Assembly (NCBI GenBank): GCA_030824965.1
Contig: JAPJQV010000009.1
Location: forward strand, 17,215 to 81,214
Length of the DNA: 64,000 nucleotides
Source: Micavibrio sp.
Lineage (GTDB): Bacteria > Pseudomonadota > Alphaproteobacteria > Micavibrionales > Micavibrionaceae
Direction: 5' to 3'
A model generated the notes under the pieces. That model was not told the DNA's origin. It saw only the letters and a list, made by a program, of their open reading frames with translations, and did no database searches. How positions within the stretch are numbered: the first letter of the stretch is position 1; the number at the start of each line of letters is the position of its first letter. This document shows, one piece after another, positions 8,349 to 17,438 of the stretch. The position numbers and the translations under genes were made by a program.

Positions 8349-9593
8349 ATGAATAGGCCGATTACGCATTTCATTCTTTTTGTATGTTTTTATCTCTCCC
8401 TGCTCAGGGCGTCGAATATCGGTTTGTTCTATCCCACAAGCGAGCTTTTGCTCGGAAGTATCGATTATACCTTGCCGAAAATACTTAATCTTTTGCTTCT
8501 GGCAGGCTTCGTCGCCTATGTCTTTCTCCTAAACGATTATTCCTTTATCCGCAAAGCCGTCAAAGATTTTCTGATACTGGCTTTGGGGCTTTGCGCCGTG
8601 GCCTCGCTGGCGATGTCGGTAAATATCAAAGAATCCGTCAAATATGTCGCAGCGATCATCGTCATGTCCTTCCCGGCAATCGTCTACATCGAAAAGAACG
8701 GCACGGAGAAGTATTTAAAAGCGTTAAGTTATTTCTTTATCGCTATGGCTTTTGCCAATCTGGCCTATCTTATTGTTATGCCACAATACGCGATCATGTC
8801 TGCCAACCACGCAGGTAAATGGCGAGGTCTTTTCGAACATAAGAATACAGCTGGACCATTCTTTGCAATTAGCTTTTTCATTATTCTCGACCAGCTAAGG
8901 AAACGCAATTTTCGCTATCAGGCATTGCCTGCAATCGCTTTATTGATTTGTCTTGTTTTTGTCGTTATGGCTCAATCGGCAACGGGACTTGTGGCGTTTC
9001 TGGCTATGGGCTCGTTTTATATGGCTTTCCATTTTATCTACCGTCTTTCAAATCCGCTCGAGCGCGTTACAGTACTGCTTCTTGCGCTATCCTTTGGTAT
9101 AGCTTTTTTGTTTCTCGCCGGACCTTACATCCTGCAGCTTGTTTTTGAACTGACCGGCAAAGACGCCACGCTGACCGGGCGAACCAATATATGGGCGCCT
9201 CTTATCGAAATGAGCTTTAAACGGCCTCTGTTAGGTTACGGTTTCGGCATGGCCGAAAGACCGGAATTCATTCTCCTTGTAAACGGAGATATTGGCTTCG
9301 AAGCTCGCAATACGCATAATTCGTTTATAGATTTGCTGATTGGAATAGGCTATCCGGCGACTATTATTTTTATATGTCTTATATTCAGAACGTTATTTAA
9401 ATCTTTATCGACATCTGTAACAAGGCTCGGCTGGCTTCAAACCAATGCGCTGGCGGCCAGTATTTTTGTTGTCATGATCGTTGTTGCTTGCTCGACAGGG
9501 GGCGTTTTTTTAAGCCGAACGATCTTTTGGCAGTTCAGCCTGATAGCTTTTTTAATTCTGTTCCGCTATTCAAGGCTCAAAGAGGAGGCCTAA
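8349..9593 (+). CDS. O-antigen ligase/polymerase family membrane protein (Wzy/ExoQ-like)
   Basis: 414 residues with about eleven to twelve hydrophobic segments. A large periplasmic loop contains LTGRTNIWAPLIEMSFKRPLLGYGFG and RNTHNSFIDLLIGIGYP, the conserved GR-x-xIW and H-x-x-x-(I/L)D signature of the PF04932 O-antigen ligase/ExoQ family. Its place between Wzc and an acyltransferase in an export operon fits the repeat-unit polymerase rather than the LPS ligase. Linkage specificity cannot be read. The gene starts 5 bp after the Wzc-like stop with an ATG, so translational coupling is likely. Confidence 0.87.
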   Translation: MNRPITHFILFVCFYLSLLRASNIGLFYPTSELLLGSIDYTLPKILNLLLLAGFVAYVFLLNDYSFIRKAVKDFLILALGLCAVASLAMSVNIKESVKYVAAIIVMSFPAIVYIEKNGTEKYLKALSYFFIAMAFANLAYLIVMPQYAIMSANHAGKWRGLFEHKNTAGPFFAISFFIILDQLRKRNFRYQALPAIALLICLVFVVMAQSATGLVAFLAMGSFYMAFHFIYRLSNPLERVTVLLLALSFGIAFLFLAGPYILQLVFELTGKDATLTGRTNIWAPLIEMSFKRPLLGYGFGMAERPEFILLVNGDIGFEARNTHNSFIDLLIGIGYPATIIFICLIFRTLFKSLSTSVTRLGWLQTNALAASIFVVMIVVACSTGGVFLSRTIFWQFSLIAFLILFRYSRLKEEA

Positions 9594-9600
9594 AATATAA

Positions 9601-11472
9601 ATGCCCGCCAATTATCGCTATGACATAGAAGGCTTAAGGGCTATCGCCATACTTGCCGTATTGATATTTCATATCAACCCGCGCCTTCTCGACGGCGGCT
9701 ATGTGGGAGTCGATATTTTTTTTGTAATTTCCGGATATCTAATCACCGGTCATTTGTTGCGGGATTTGGCGAACAACGATTTCTCTTTCAAAGAATTTTA
9801 TCTGAAGCGAATCCGCAGACTCTACCCTGCGCTTTTTACCATGCTGCTAGTAACGTCGGCTGCGGTTTATAAAATATTCCTTCCCGGCGATATCCAGCAA
9901 TTCGGCTTAAGCCTTATAGGCTCAATTTTTTACGTCTCGAATATCTTCTTCTATACCAAAAGCGACTATTTCAACTCAGAACTGGAAAATAGCTCTCTAT
10001 TGCACACCTGGTCGCTCTCGGTCGAAGAACAGTTTTATCTACTCTTTCCAATCCTTCTTTTTTTCTGTTTTGCGAAATGCAGAAAATATTTATTACCGAT
10101 ATTGGTCTGTCTGGCTTTATTTTCTTTCGCAGCTTCTGAGATTCTATTGCGTTCCGACCGCGCTGCGGCTTTCTTTTTATCACCGTTGCGGTTCTGGCAA
10201 TTTATGGCGGGCGCTTTGATCGTTTTAATTAAACAGCCATTGACCGTAAAACGTCCCTTGTTAGAAGGACTTGTTCTATTTGGTTTGCTTTTACTCGGAC
10301 TTGCGGTTTTATTTTTCGACAGCACGACGCCTTTTCCTGGCATTTACGCTCTACTGCCAACACTTGGTACGACTTTTATCATTTATGCGGGACAGCGTCA
10401 GGGCCTTTTTTTATCTGGCTTTTTGTCAATTGCTCCGGCAAGGTTTTTTGGCAAGATTTCCTATTCCCTTTATCTGTGGCATTGGCCGCTCATCGCCATT
10501 TACAGGTATCGCTTTTCGGCGGAATTCAGTTGGACTGCGCAAATTATGCTTTTTATTCTGTCCGTTGTGCTGGGTTATTTAAGTTTCCGATTTATTGAAA
10601 GACCGGCCCGACATATACAATTGAATAGGGCGCTTGCTTATAAAGCGGTGGCTGTTTCTTTGATAGGCACTCTAATCGGCTTTACGTTTTACAAATATAC
10701 GAGTTCGGTAAATGCCGTAGCTGATGTAAATGCAATTGCTCAATATATAGATTACAGCCAAAAATCTGAAAATCGAATTGGCACTTGTTTCCTTACTTCT
10801 GGCAATCGAAGCTCTAAAGATTTCAATCGCAACCAATGTCTGCGTCTTTCCACTACGCGCACAAACATGCTGTTGATGGGCGATAGTCATGCCGCCCAAT
10901 ATTACGATGCCATGCAGCGGCTTAATCCGGGTATTAACATTTTGCAGGCCACATCTTCCGGTTGCAAGCCTGTATTAAATGCAAAAGGAGAGGAGAGATG
11001 CACAGGCGTCATGGAAGAAATGCTTGAAGATTTTATCCCCTCTCATGATCTGGATATTATAGTAATAGCGGCAAGGTGGGAGGAAAAAGATATTCCTTCG
11101 ATGCTGGAAACAGTCAAATATATTTCTCCGTATACAAAGAAAGTAATCATCTTGGGGCCGATTATCGAATATGCGGTACCGTTACCACGGCTTTTAGTTT
11201 TTTCTATCAAGGAAAATGATGATGGATATATTGTACGTCGCTCGGCCAAATACAAAGACATTCGCAAAACCGATATTTTAATGCGTGAGAATATAGACTT
11301 TCAAACGGCATTTTATTATTCAACGCTGGACGCTATTTGCCCGAAAAGTGAGTGCAAAACCTTAGCTGCGCCGCACGTGCCTATGCAATTTGACTACGGA
11401 CACCTGACCTATGAAGGAGCAGCCTTCATGGTAAACGACATGAAGAAAGCCGGAATTTTTAATCTACCCTAA
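9601..11472 (+). CDS. OafA/YrhL-type acyltransferase with C-terminal SGNH domain
   Basis: 623 residues. The N-terminal acyltransferase-3 domain (about residues 1-350, ten TM) begins YRYDIEGLRAIAILAVLIFH and has YVGVDIFFVISGYLIT. After a TM linker the periplasmic SGNH domain has LLMGDSHAAQY (catalytic Ser near 423) and the D-x-x-H pair in FDYGHLTYEGA near the end. Proteins of this architecture O-acylate surface polysaccharides: the membrane part brings the acyl group across and the SGNH part transfers it. It is the last gene of the plus-strand export operon; AGGAGG lies about 13 nt upstream of the ATG. It ends 2 bp before a convergent acyltransferase gene. Confidence 0.9.
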   Translation: MPANYRYDIEGLRAIAILAVLIFHINPRLLDGGYVGVDIFFVISGYLITGHLLRDLANNDFSFKEFYLKRIRRLYPALFTMLLVTSAAVYKIFLPGDIQQFGLSLIGSIFYVSNIFFYTKSDYFNSELENSSLLHTWSLSVEEQFYLLFPILLFFCFAKCRKYLLPILVCLALFSFAASEILLRSDRAAAFFLSPLRFWQFMAGALIVLIKQPLTVKRPLLEGLVLFGLLLLGLAVLFFDSTTPFPGIYALLPTLGTTFIIYAGQRQGLFLSGFLSIAPARFFGKISYSLYLWHWPLIAIYRYRFSAEFSWTAQIMLFILSVVLGYLSFRFIERPARHIQLNRALAYKAVAVSLIGTLIGFTFYKYTSSVNAVADVNAIAQYIDYSQKSENRIGTCFLTSGNRSSKDFNRNQCLRLSTTRTNMLLMGDSHAAQYYDAMQRLNPGINILQATSSGCKPVLNAKGEERCTGVMEEMLEDFIPSHDLDIIVIAARWEEKDIPSMLETVKYISPYTKKVIILGPIIEYAVPLPRLLVFSIKENDDGYIVRRSAKYKDIRKTDILMRENIDFQTAFYYSTLDAICPKSECKTLAAPHVPMQFDYGHLTYEGAAFMVNDMKKAGIFNLP

Positions 11473-11474
11473 TC

Positions 11475-12608
11475 TTATGGTGCAGAAAGATTAGGATTTC
11501 CTTCGTCGCTAATCTTGCGGCGCGGCTCAAAGAGTTTTCTCAAAACAAGACGTCCCGGCTTTTCAATAAGTTGATATGTTACCGCTGCGAATAAGATGCA
11601 AATACATAATTTGAGAATAATCAGCATAAGATTGGGCATGGGAATGCCGAAATTTAAAATCTGTGTTTTCAAGGATGCAGAAAACCATGAACTCATTTCA
11701 TGAGTCAGGTAAAATGAATAAGAAATAACGCCAAGGAAATGGATGGGTTTCCAGCTAAATATTTTTGCAACAAGGGATTGGTCATCCACAAGGCTAATGA
11801 TTAGAAGCGGTAAAAGATAAATAATGAAAATATCGCTGTTGGGAATTGCCAATAAAATTATGATAACACTCAGAACTGCTGCGGACACAAAATTGCTATT
11901 CAAAATTTTGGCCTTTTCTGATGCTGCAAAACGGTAACAAGTCATGCCAAGTGTAAATTCGGCAATACAGCGAATAAGAGGGAATAGGGTTGTTCCTTTC
12001 CAAAGGGCTAAAGGACCATGTTCCGGAGAAATCTCAGTCAATTCGCGAGGTAATAGGCTGAGACATGTGAGGCAGGCGAGACATGCTAAAAAGGTAACAA
12101 CACAATTTTTTGCCGAATTTGTAAGCGTTATGCCGATAATCAAAGGAAATAATATATAAGCCGCCCATTCGGCGCTGATGGACCATGAGACCGAAACGAC
12201 GCTCAGTCCTAGTCCCCAGGATTGAACCATTAAAAGATTTGCCATTAAGTCTTTTAAGGTGATCGGTTCATTATACATTTTGAAATTATCGGTCAAAGCC
12301 AGAAAGGTTACAGTCACGCCAAATACAAATAAAAATAGCGGGTAGATCCTGGCCAGTCTGCGTAAAATGAACTTTGTTAAAGAAGCTCGGGTTACGCCCT
12401 TCTGAAACATAGGGCTGTAAACGAGCGCGATGACAAATCCACTTAGTATGAAAAAAAGATCGACGGCCAGATAACCATGAAGAACGATTTCTTTTAAAGG
12501 GCCGCTTAATAACTCATTTAGATGAAAATGGAAGAACACCACGTATAACGCAGCAATACCTCGCAAACCTGTAAAAGATTTTATTTCCTGGTTATTAATT
12601 CCCCCCAT
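11475..12608 (-). CDS. Acyltransferase-3 family membrane protein (OafA-like, no SGNH domain)
   Basis: 377 residues with about ten TM segments. Family signatures are FTGLRGIAALYVVFFHF at the N-terminus, GYLAVDLFFILSGFV (residues about 45-60) and ISYSFYLTHEMSSW near residue 300, with SWSISAEWAAY in the middle. The protein ends shortly after the last TM. It is the last gene of a minus-strand cassette that starts at 17399 and begins 4 nt after the GtrB-like stop. It is a clear paralogue of the protein encoded at 18428-19543 (same GHG/GP, SIS-EWAAY and SFYL/SLYL blocks). It probably O-acylates a sugar of the locus polymer or an intermediate; the acyl group is unknown. Confidence 0.88.
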   Translation of the reverse strand: MGGINNQEIKSFTGLRGIAALYVVFFHFHLNELLSGPLKEIVLHGYLAVDLFFILSGFVIALVYSPMFQKGVTRASLTKFILRRLARIYPLFLFVFGVTVTFLALTDNFKMYNEPITLKDLMANLLMVQSWGLGLSVVSVSWSISAEWAAYILFPLIIGITLTNSAKNCVVTFLACLACLTCLSLLPRELTEISPEHGPLALWKGTTLFPLIRCIAEFTLGMTCYRFAASEKAKILNSNFVSAAVLSVIIILLAIPNSDIFIIYLLPLLIISLVDDQSLVAKIFSWKPIHFLGVISYSFYLTHEMSSWFSASLKTQILNFGIPMPNLMLIILKLCICILFAAVTYQLIEKPGRLVLRKLFEPRRKISDEGNPNLSAP

Positions 12609-12612
12609 CTAA

Positions 12613-13584
12613 TTATTTGTCCTCTTTAATTCCGATCGTACTATGGATGATATAAAGAGGGCGGTTACGCACTTCTTCTGAAATACGTCCGACATACTCG
12701 CCGAGAATGCCCAGCGAGATGAAATTGAAAGAGCCTATGGTAAGGGTGACCACCATAAGGGAAGCGTAACCAGGTAAGTCGATACCGAAAATCAAGGTTC
12801 TAATCACAATGAAAAAAGCATATATAAGCGCGATAGCGGCCATCGTAATTCCAATATAGGTCCACATCCGAAGCGGTACCGTGGTCGACCCCGTAATGCC
12901 GTCCAGGGCGAAATTCCAAAGCCTCCAGTATTTAAATTTGGTCTGTCCGGCAATGCGCGGCATGCGCGTATATTCTACCGTCGCTTGTTCATATCCGACC
13001 CATGAAAAAAGCGCTTTCATGAAGCGGTTACGCTCTGTGAACTGGTTAAGAGTATCGACAACCTCGCGGTCCAGAAGGCGGAAATCTCCCACGTTGCGCG
13101 GGATTTCCTGATGCGAGATTTTATTGAACAAATCATAGAATAAATTGGCGGTGTAGCGTTTTACCCAGCTATCGGAGTCACGATTAACGCGTTTGGCGTT
13201 TACGACTTGCGCACCTTTCATCCATTCTTCGACAAGTCTGATAACCATCTCCGGTGGGTCTTGCAGGTCGACATCGATCGGAATAACGGCATCGCCGGAC
13301 GCATATTTAAGTCCGGCGGCCAGTGCCGCTTCCTTGCCGAAATTACGCGATAGACGAACCAGCTTTATGTCGGAACGGGTTTTGGCAATGCGCATGATGA
13401 TCGAAACAGTTTTATCTTTACTCCCGTCATCGATAAAAACAATTTCTTGCGATGATCCTTCGGGCAAAAGTGCAAGGGACTGGTCGAGCGACGGCTGTAT
13501 GCCCTGTAAAAACATTTCGATCACGTCTTCTTCATTCATGACCGGACAGACAATAGAAATCAGTTTTGGAGTAGTAAAAGTCAT
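12613..13584 (-). CDS. GtrB-like polyprenyl-phosphate glycosyltransferase (GT2)
   Basis: 323 residues. The GT2 domain has ISIVCPVMNEEDV near the N-terminus, IVFIDDGSKDKT, LSRNFGKEAALAAGL and the hallmark DVDLQDPPE of dolichyl/undecaprenyl-phosphate sugar transferases. Two TM helices lie at the C-terminus (about residues 230-300), as in GtrB, ArnC and DPM1-type enzymes. It should move glucose or a related sugar from a nucleotide donor to undecaprenyl phosphate on the cytoplasmic side. It overlaps the GtrA-like gene upstream by 4 bp, so the pair is translationally coupled; GtrA is the expected partner that flips the lipid-linked sugar. Confidence 0.92.
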   Translation of the reverse strand: MTFTTPKLISIVCPVMNEEDVIEMFLQGIQPSLDQSLALLPEGSSQEIVFIDDGSKDKTVSIIMRIAKTRSDIKLVRLSRNFGKEAALAAGLKYASGDAVIPIDVDLQDPPEMVIRLVEEWMKGAQVVNAKRVNRDSDSWVKRYTANLFYDLFNKISHQEIPRNVGDFRLLDREVVDTLNQFTERNRFMKALFSWVGYEQATVEYTRMPRIAGQTKFKYWRLWNFALDGITGSTTVPLRMWTYIGITMAAIALIYAFFIVIRTLIFGIDLPGYASLMVVTLTIGSFNFISLGILGEYVGRISEEVRNRPLYIIHSTIGIKEDK

Positions 13585-13994
13585 GACGCTGTCCTTTTTG
13601 TACGAAATGCCCAGAATTTGCTTAAAAGATAAGTGACGATAGGAATGATGACGATAGAAATCATAAGCTTGATCATATCAGTCGAGATGTCGAGTTTGAT
13701 TAAGATAAAAAGTAAGGCTGTGCTGGCGGCAAGTCCTGACAGGGCCACGGCAAGGAATTTCAGGAAGCTTTCTTTCTGTGAAGTCTTGCCTTGAAACGTC
13801 CAATGATGGTGTCCCAGAAAAGACACAGCAAAAGCGATCATAAACGCCATGAGATTGATCAGGATTAAAGGTATTTCGGTGTAGGCTGAAAGAAAGAAAG
13901 CGACCCCCAGATGAACCAGGGTTGCGGCAACGCCGACGATGCCGAACCTTGCCAGTTCAAATACATGCGAGATAAGGTTTCTTAAATCAGACAT
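13581..13994 (-). CDS. GtrA-like flippase for polyprenyl-phosphate sugar
   Basis: 137 residues from the ATG at 13994, which has GGAAG about 8 nt upstream; a TTG at 14009 would add five residues. It has four TM helices and the GtrA/DPMS_TM pattern: FGIVGVAATLVHLGVAFFL, then NLMAFMIAFAVSFLGHHHWTF and a C-terminal LLSKFWAF. The family moves lipid-linked glucose across the inner membrane. It overlaps both neighbours (8 bp with the upstream PTPS-related gene, 4 bp with GtrB), giving a tightly coupled cassette. Confidence 0.9.
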   Translation of the reverse strand: MSDLRNLISHVFELARFGIVGVAATLVHLGVAFFLSAYTEIPLILINLMAFMIAFAVSFLGHHHWTFQGKTSQKESFLKFLAVALSGLAASTALLFILIKLDISTDMIKLMISIVIIPIVTYLLSKFWAFRTKRTAS

Positions 13995-15678
13995 TCTTTT
14001 GTCTTCCAAATATTTTTATACCTAATGTGAATATAACCAATCCTAATAGGGATATCAGGCTGGCAATCTTACCAGTTCTTTCCTGTGTGGTTTCTACACG
14101 ATAGATTGTGATTTCATGCATGCCTTTTGGTAGGTCAAACGTAACCAGCTTGCCGCGTTCGGCGGGACGAACTTCTATATTCGCGCCATTGCGGTCTTTG
14201 GCGGCCCAGCCGGGGAAATAAAACTGGCGAATACTTATACTCGCTTGTGTTGTTATATTTGCTTTGACGATAAATTCGCCGTCTTGCGGCGTTGCTACTG
14301 TAATTTCGCCGTTGCCGTCGATAATTTTTGCAGTGAAAATATTCTTTTCATTGGGCAGGGCTTTCGATCTGTCTCGGGTTCTGCCCATATCGACGGGATA
14401 ATATTCCAGAGGTGACATTCTTGCCTGAACACTGCTCCAGTTTAAGATGGAAGTTCTGTTTTGAGCGCCTTTAAATTTTTGTATGAAATCATAGCCTTGA
14501 AACAAAGCAAGGCAGGAAAATAGCGTGACGGCAACAATAATAATCCGGCGGCATTGCGCTGGCGCCGCATTCGAAGCAATCACCATCGCCGCTGTTATGC
14601 TGGCAAATTCTAACATGACGATCATGCGCCACAAGAACTGGATCTTGTAATAGGGTGAAGGTTTGATGAAAATAAACCCAAAAAATCCGAACATACAAAG
14701 GCATAAGAAAGCCGCTACGGAAATCCAGAAAATGGCGTCGCTCTTTTTGAGCAGGAATTCCACGAATAAATAAGTCAGCAATCCGATATAGACGCATACA
14801 GTTAGGAACAGTTTAAACGGGAAATATAAATTTGCGGGTGGATTGGCGATGGCTCCTAGAAGCGATGAGCTGCGTACGGAAAACATATGCAGTGCGCCGG
14901 AATTGATGAAATCCATCATTGTCAGTGCAGGCACCAGATAAATCGCAGCAAGCCCAAGGCCAATTGATCCTGCTATGCCTAAGAATATTATTTTACGGAT
15001 AGTATCGTTCGGGCTTTTTCTTGTTTTGAATAAAAGCCAAAGCGTATAGAGCGCAACCGGAGGGGCGACGATCAATGCTGTCAATAAGTGGGTAAGAAAT
15101 AATCCTGTCAGGCTCAAGGTTAATAGCAATGCCCAATGCGAATTGTTGTCCTGAACGATTTTATAAATTCCGGTAAGGATTAAGGGTATCCATATATAAG
15201 CGGCAAACTCTGCCAGTGCAGCGCGTAAATAAAAATCGCCCAGCAGATGGTAAGGGGCGATCATATAGGCGATTGCAAACAAAATCGAAAGTCGTGGACT
15301 TAAAAAATTACGCGCCCATAAATAAAACGCACCCCCGGAGGATAAACACATTAGATAAGATGAAATCGCAAGGACATGATCCGCAGGGAACAGTCTTAAC
15401 GTAAGGAAATCCGTCATTAGATGAAAATAATTCGCCATCGGCGGATAAAAGAAAAACACGGGGCTGCCTAAACCCTGATATTGGTCCGCAGCCCAGCGCG
15501 GGTATAAATGCCCGGCATCAAAGCCATCCTTGAAAGACAGAAACCATGAGAGATGCCATAGAACGTCATGGGCGTCTTGCATGCCGAAAACCATGGCAGG
15601 CAACATCATGATTGTAATAAGCGCGACACCTAGAAAACCAAGCGCTGCAGTCAATTTATCGGATCGGGAAAAATTCAT
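13987..15678 (-). CDS. Large inner-membrane protein, PTPS-related / YfhO-like, possible GT-C-type glycosyltransferase (copy 2)
   Basis: 563 residues with about eleven to thirteen hydrophobic segments followed by a soluble C-terminal domain (about 430-530) and a last TM. An extracytoplasmic loop near the start has acidic and aromatic blocks (DAHDVLWHLSWFLSF, YPRWAADQYQGLGSP, FFYPPMANYF), a layout seen in PF10131 (6-pyruvoyl-tetrahydropterin synthase-related) and YfhO-type proteins and reminiscent of GT-C transferases that use polyprenyl-phosphate sugars. The C-terminal part has ISIRQFYFPGWAAKD and GMHEITIYRVETTQ. Its paralogue lies directly upstream with ATGA overlap. Next to GtrA/GtrB it is a good candidate for the enzyme that moves the flipped sugar to the polymer; that role is inference. 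Confidence 0.75.
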   Translation of the reverse strand: MNFSRSDKLTAALGFLGVALITIMMLPAMVFGMQDAHDVLWHLSWFLSFKDGFDAGHLYPRWAADQYQGLGSPVFFFYPPMANYFHLMTDFLTLRLFPADHVLAISSYLMCLSSGGAFYLWARNFLSPRLSILFAIAYMIAPYHLLGDFYLRAALAEFAAYIWIPLILTGIYKIVQDNNSHWALLLTLSLTGLFLTHLLTALIVAPPVALYTLWLLFKTRKSPNDTIRKIIFLGIAGSIGLGLAAIYLVPALTMMDFINSGALHMFSVRSSSLLGAIANPPANLYFPFKLFLTVCVYIGLLTYLFVEFLLKKSDAIFWISVAAFLCLCMFGFFGFIFIKPSPYYKIQFLWRMIVMLEFASITAAMVIASNAAPAQCRRIIIVAVTLFSCLALFQGYDFIQKFKGAQNRTSILNWSSVQARMSPLEYYPVDMGRTRDRSKALPNEKNIFTAKIIDGNGEITVATPQDGEFIVKANITTQASISIRQFYFPGWAAKDRNGANIEVRPAERGKLVTFDLPKGMHEITIYRVETTQERTGKIASLISLLGLVIFTLGIKIFGRQKNV

Positions 15679-17399
15679 GTCGTTTCTGGCTTATGGCTGT
15701 TGCATCGCAAAAGGACACTACAAAAGAGCCAGATAACGGTCAAGAAAAGAGATATAATACTGATCGCTATCCCGACCTTTTCCGGCCAGGTTTTTGCGCG
15801 CTTTAATGTTACTTTGTGCTTTCCCTCCGGAATATCGACCGTCAGTAATCGGTCTTCCATAGCGGGGCGCACAGTTAACGAGTTTCCATCTTGGGTAATG
15901 GCCTGCCAGCCGGGGAAATAAAATTGGTGGACAGCCACCGTCAGGGCTTTCTCGGAGTTCGTTTCCAGTAAAAATCTATCTGCGCTTCGTTCGGCTCTGA
16001 CGTGGCCTTGGCCCGATATGATCAGGATATGTGCCGGATTGTGTTTATAGTCTTGCAACCGCTCCGCCATTTTATCCGGCACGCGCGGGAAGTTAGTTCT
16101 GGCCGGGAAATATTCCAGAGGGCTAAAACGTCCCGAAACCTGAATCCAGTTCAGAACGGAAACCTGATGGCGCATCGAATGCATTCTTTTTTCAATAAGA
16201 TAACCGAAATAGATGCAGCAGCTTAAAACCCCGATGCCAAATAAAAACACGGAATATTTTTTTCCTTCCAGTAGGCAGCGGTTAACGGCAATCATCGCAG
16301 CGGTAATCGTTGCAAATTCCATCAGCGATAAAAACCGCCATGCGAATTGCATTTCTTTGAAAGGCGATGGTGAGGTAAACAGGAATGGAAGCGCACCGTT
16401 CATAACGGCAAAAGCAGCCAACGACACGCCCGCCCAGAAATTGCGGTGGCATATCATTATAAAAAAGGAAAGCACTGCATAGACTACCGAGATTATAAAG
16501 GTCTGGAAAATCGAATAGTGCCATTTTGACGGATCGAATATCGCTTTATATATATAACTATCTTCCAATGGCCATGCGCGAAGCCCGTCTGTATTGATAA
16601 AGTCCATCAGCATCAAGGCGGGGACAAAATAAACAGCGGCCAGTCCGATGCCTGCTATTCCAGCGCCCGCCATGATTGTGGCGTTGCGGATATTTCTTCG
16701 CTTATAAAAAAGCCATAGCGCATAAACCGCCGCCGCCGGAGCGATAATCATGGCGGTTAAGAGATGTGTCATGAATAATCCGGCGACGCTGCCGATTAAT
16801 ATAAAAATCCATTTGCGGCTATCGCCGTTTAGCAGATGATGAATTCCGGCGAAGATCAGGGGTATCCAGATATAGGCCGCAAACTCAGCCATCGCGCCGC
16901 GAACATAGAAATTTATCAGGAAATGATACGGCGCTAGCGCGTAAAAAAGCGCGGCCATCATGCCAAGTCGCGCCGCGCAAAAATTCCGTATCCAGATAAA
17001 AAAGGATGCGCCCGAGAGGGCGGACATCAACAAGGCGCAGACGGCCAGAAGATGGTCTTCCTTGATGGATTTAAAGGTTAGGAAATCGATTAGTAAATAA
17101 AAGTAATTCGTGAATGGCGGATAGAAATACAGAGCAGGGCTCCCCATCCCGAAAAACTGGTCCGGCATCCATCTTGGATAAAATGCGCCGTCCTCAAAAG
17201 TTTCCCGGAATGACAGGAACCATGAAAGATGAATACCGATATCGAAACCGCTTTTGACTCCGTGGGCCAGGGCGGGAAAGAACGCGGCTAATAAAATGAT
17301 GTCCGCAACAAGTAAAAGCCATAGATTGGAGATATAGCGGGTTTTTAAAAACATCGTTTTTCTGTTTTTACGGCTTGTCAGTTGCTGTTTAAATGTCAT
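15675..17399 (-). CDS. Large inner-membrane protein, PTPS-related / YfhO-like, possible GT-C-type glycosyltransferase (copy 1)
   Basis: 574 residues, ATG at 17399, first gene of the minus-strand cassette. It has the same architecture as the next protein: a basic N-terminus, loop motifs GFDIGIHLSWFLSFRE, YPRWMPDQFFGMGSP and YFYPPFTNYF, many TM segments, then a soluble domain with VHQFYFPGWQAITQDG and EGKHKVTLKRAKTWPE and one final TM. The two copies share these motifs at matching positions, so they arose by tandem duplication but have clearly diverged. Each may use the same carrier-linked sugar on a different acceptor, or one may be regulatory. The PTPS name is only a database label; no pterin chemistry is implied. 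Confidence 0.75.
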   Translation of the reverse strand: MTFKQQLTSRKNRKTMFLKTRYISNLWLLLVADIILLAAFFPALAHGVKSGFDIGIHLSWFLSFRETFEDGAFYPRWMPDQFFGMGSPALYFYPPFTNYFYLLIDFLTFKSIKEDHLLAVCALLMSALSGASFFIWIRNFCAARLGMMAALFYALAPYHFLINFYVRGAMAEFAAYIWIPLIFAGIHHLLNGDSRKWIFILIGSVAGLFMTHLLTAMIIAPAAAVYALWLFYKRRNIRNATIMAGAGIAGIGLAAVYFVPALMLMDFINTDGLRAWPLEDSYIYKAIFDPSKWHYSIFQTFIISVVYAVLSFFIMICHRNFWAGVSLAAFAVMNGALPFLFTSPSPFKEMQFAWRFLSLMEFATITAAMIAVNRCLLEGKKYSVFLFGIGVLSCCIYFGYLIEKRMHSMRHQVSVLNWIQVSGRFSPLEYFPARTNFPRVPDKMAERLQDYKHNPAHILIISGQGHVRAERSADRFLLETNSEKALTVAVHQFYFPGWQAITQDGNSLTVRPAMEDRLLTVDIPEGKHKVTLKRAKTWPEKVGIAISIISLFLTVIWLFCSVLLRCNSHKPETT

Positions 17400-17438
17400 A
17401 AATAGCCTTTTAAAGCAATATTATTATCCACGGAAATT

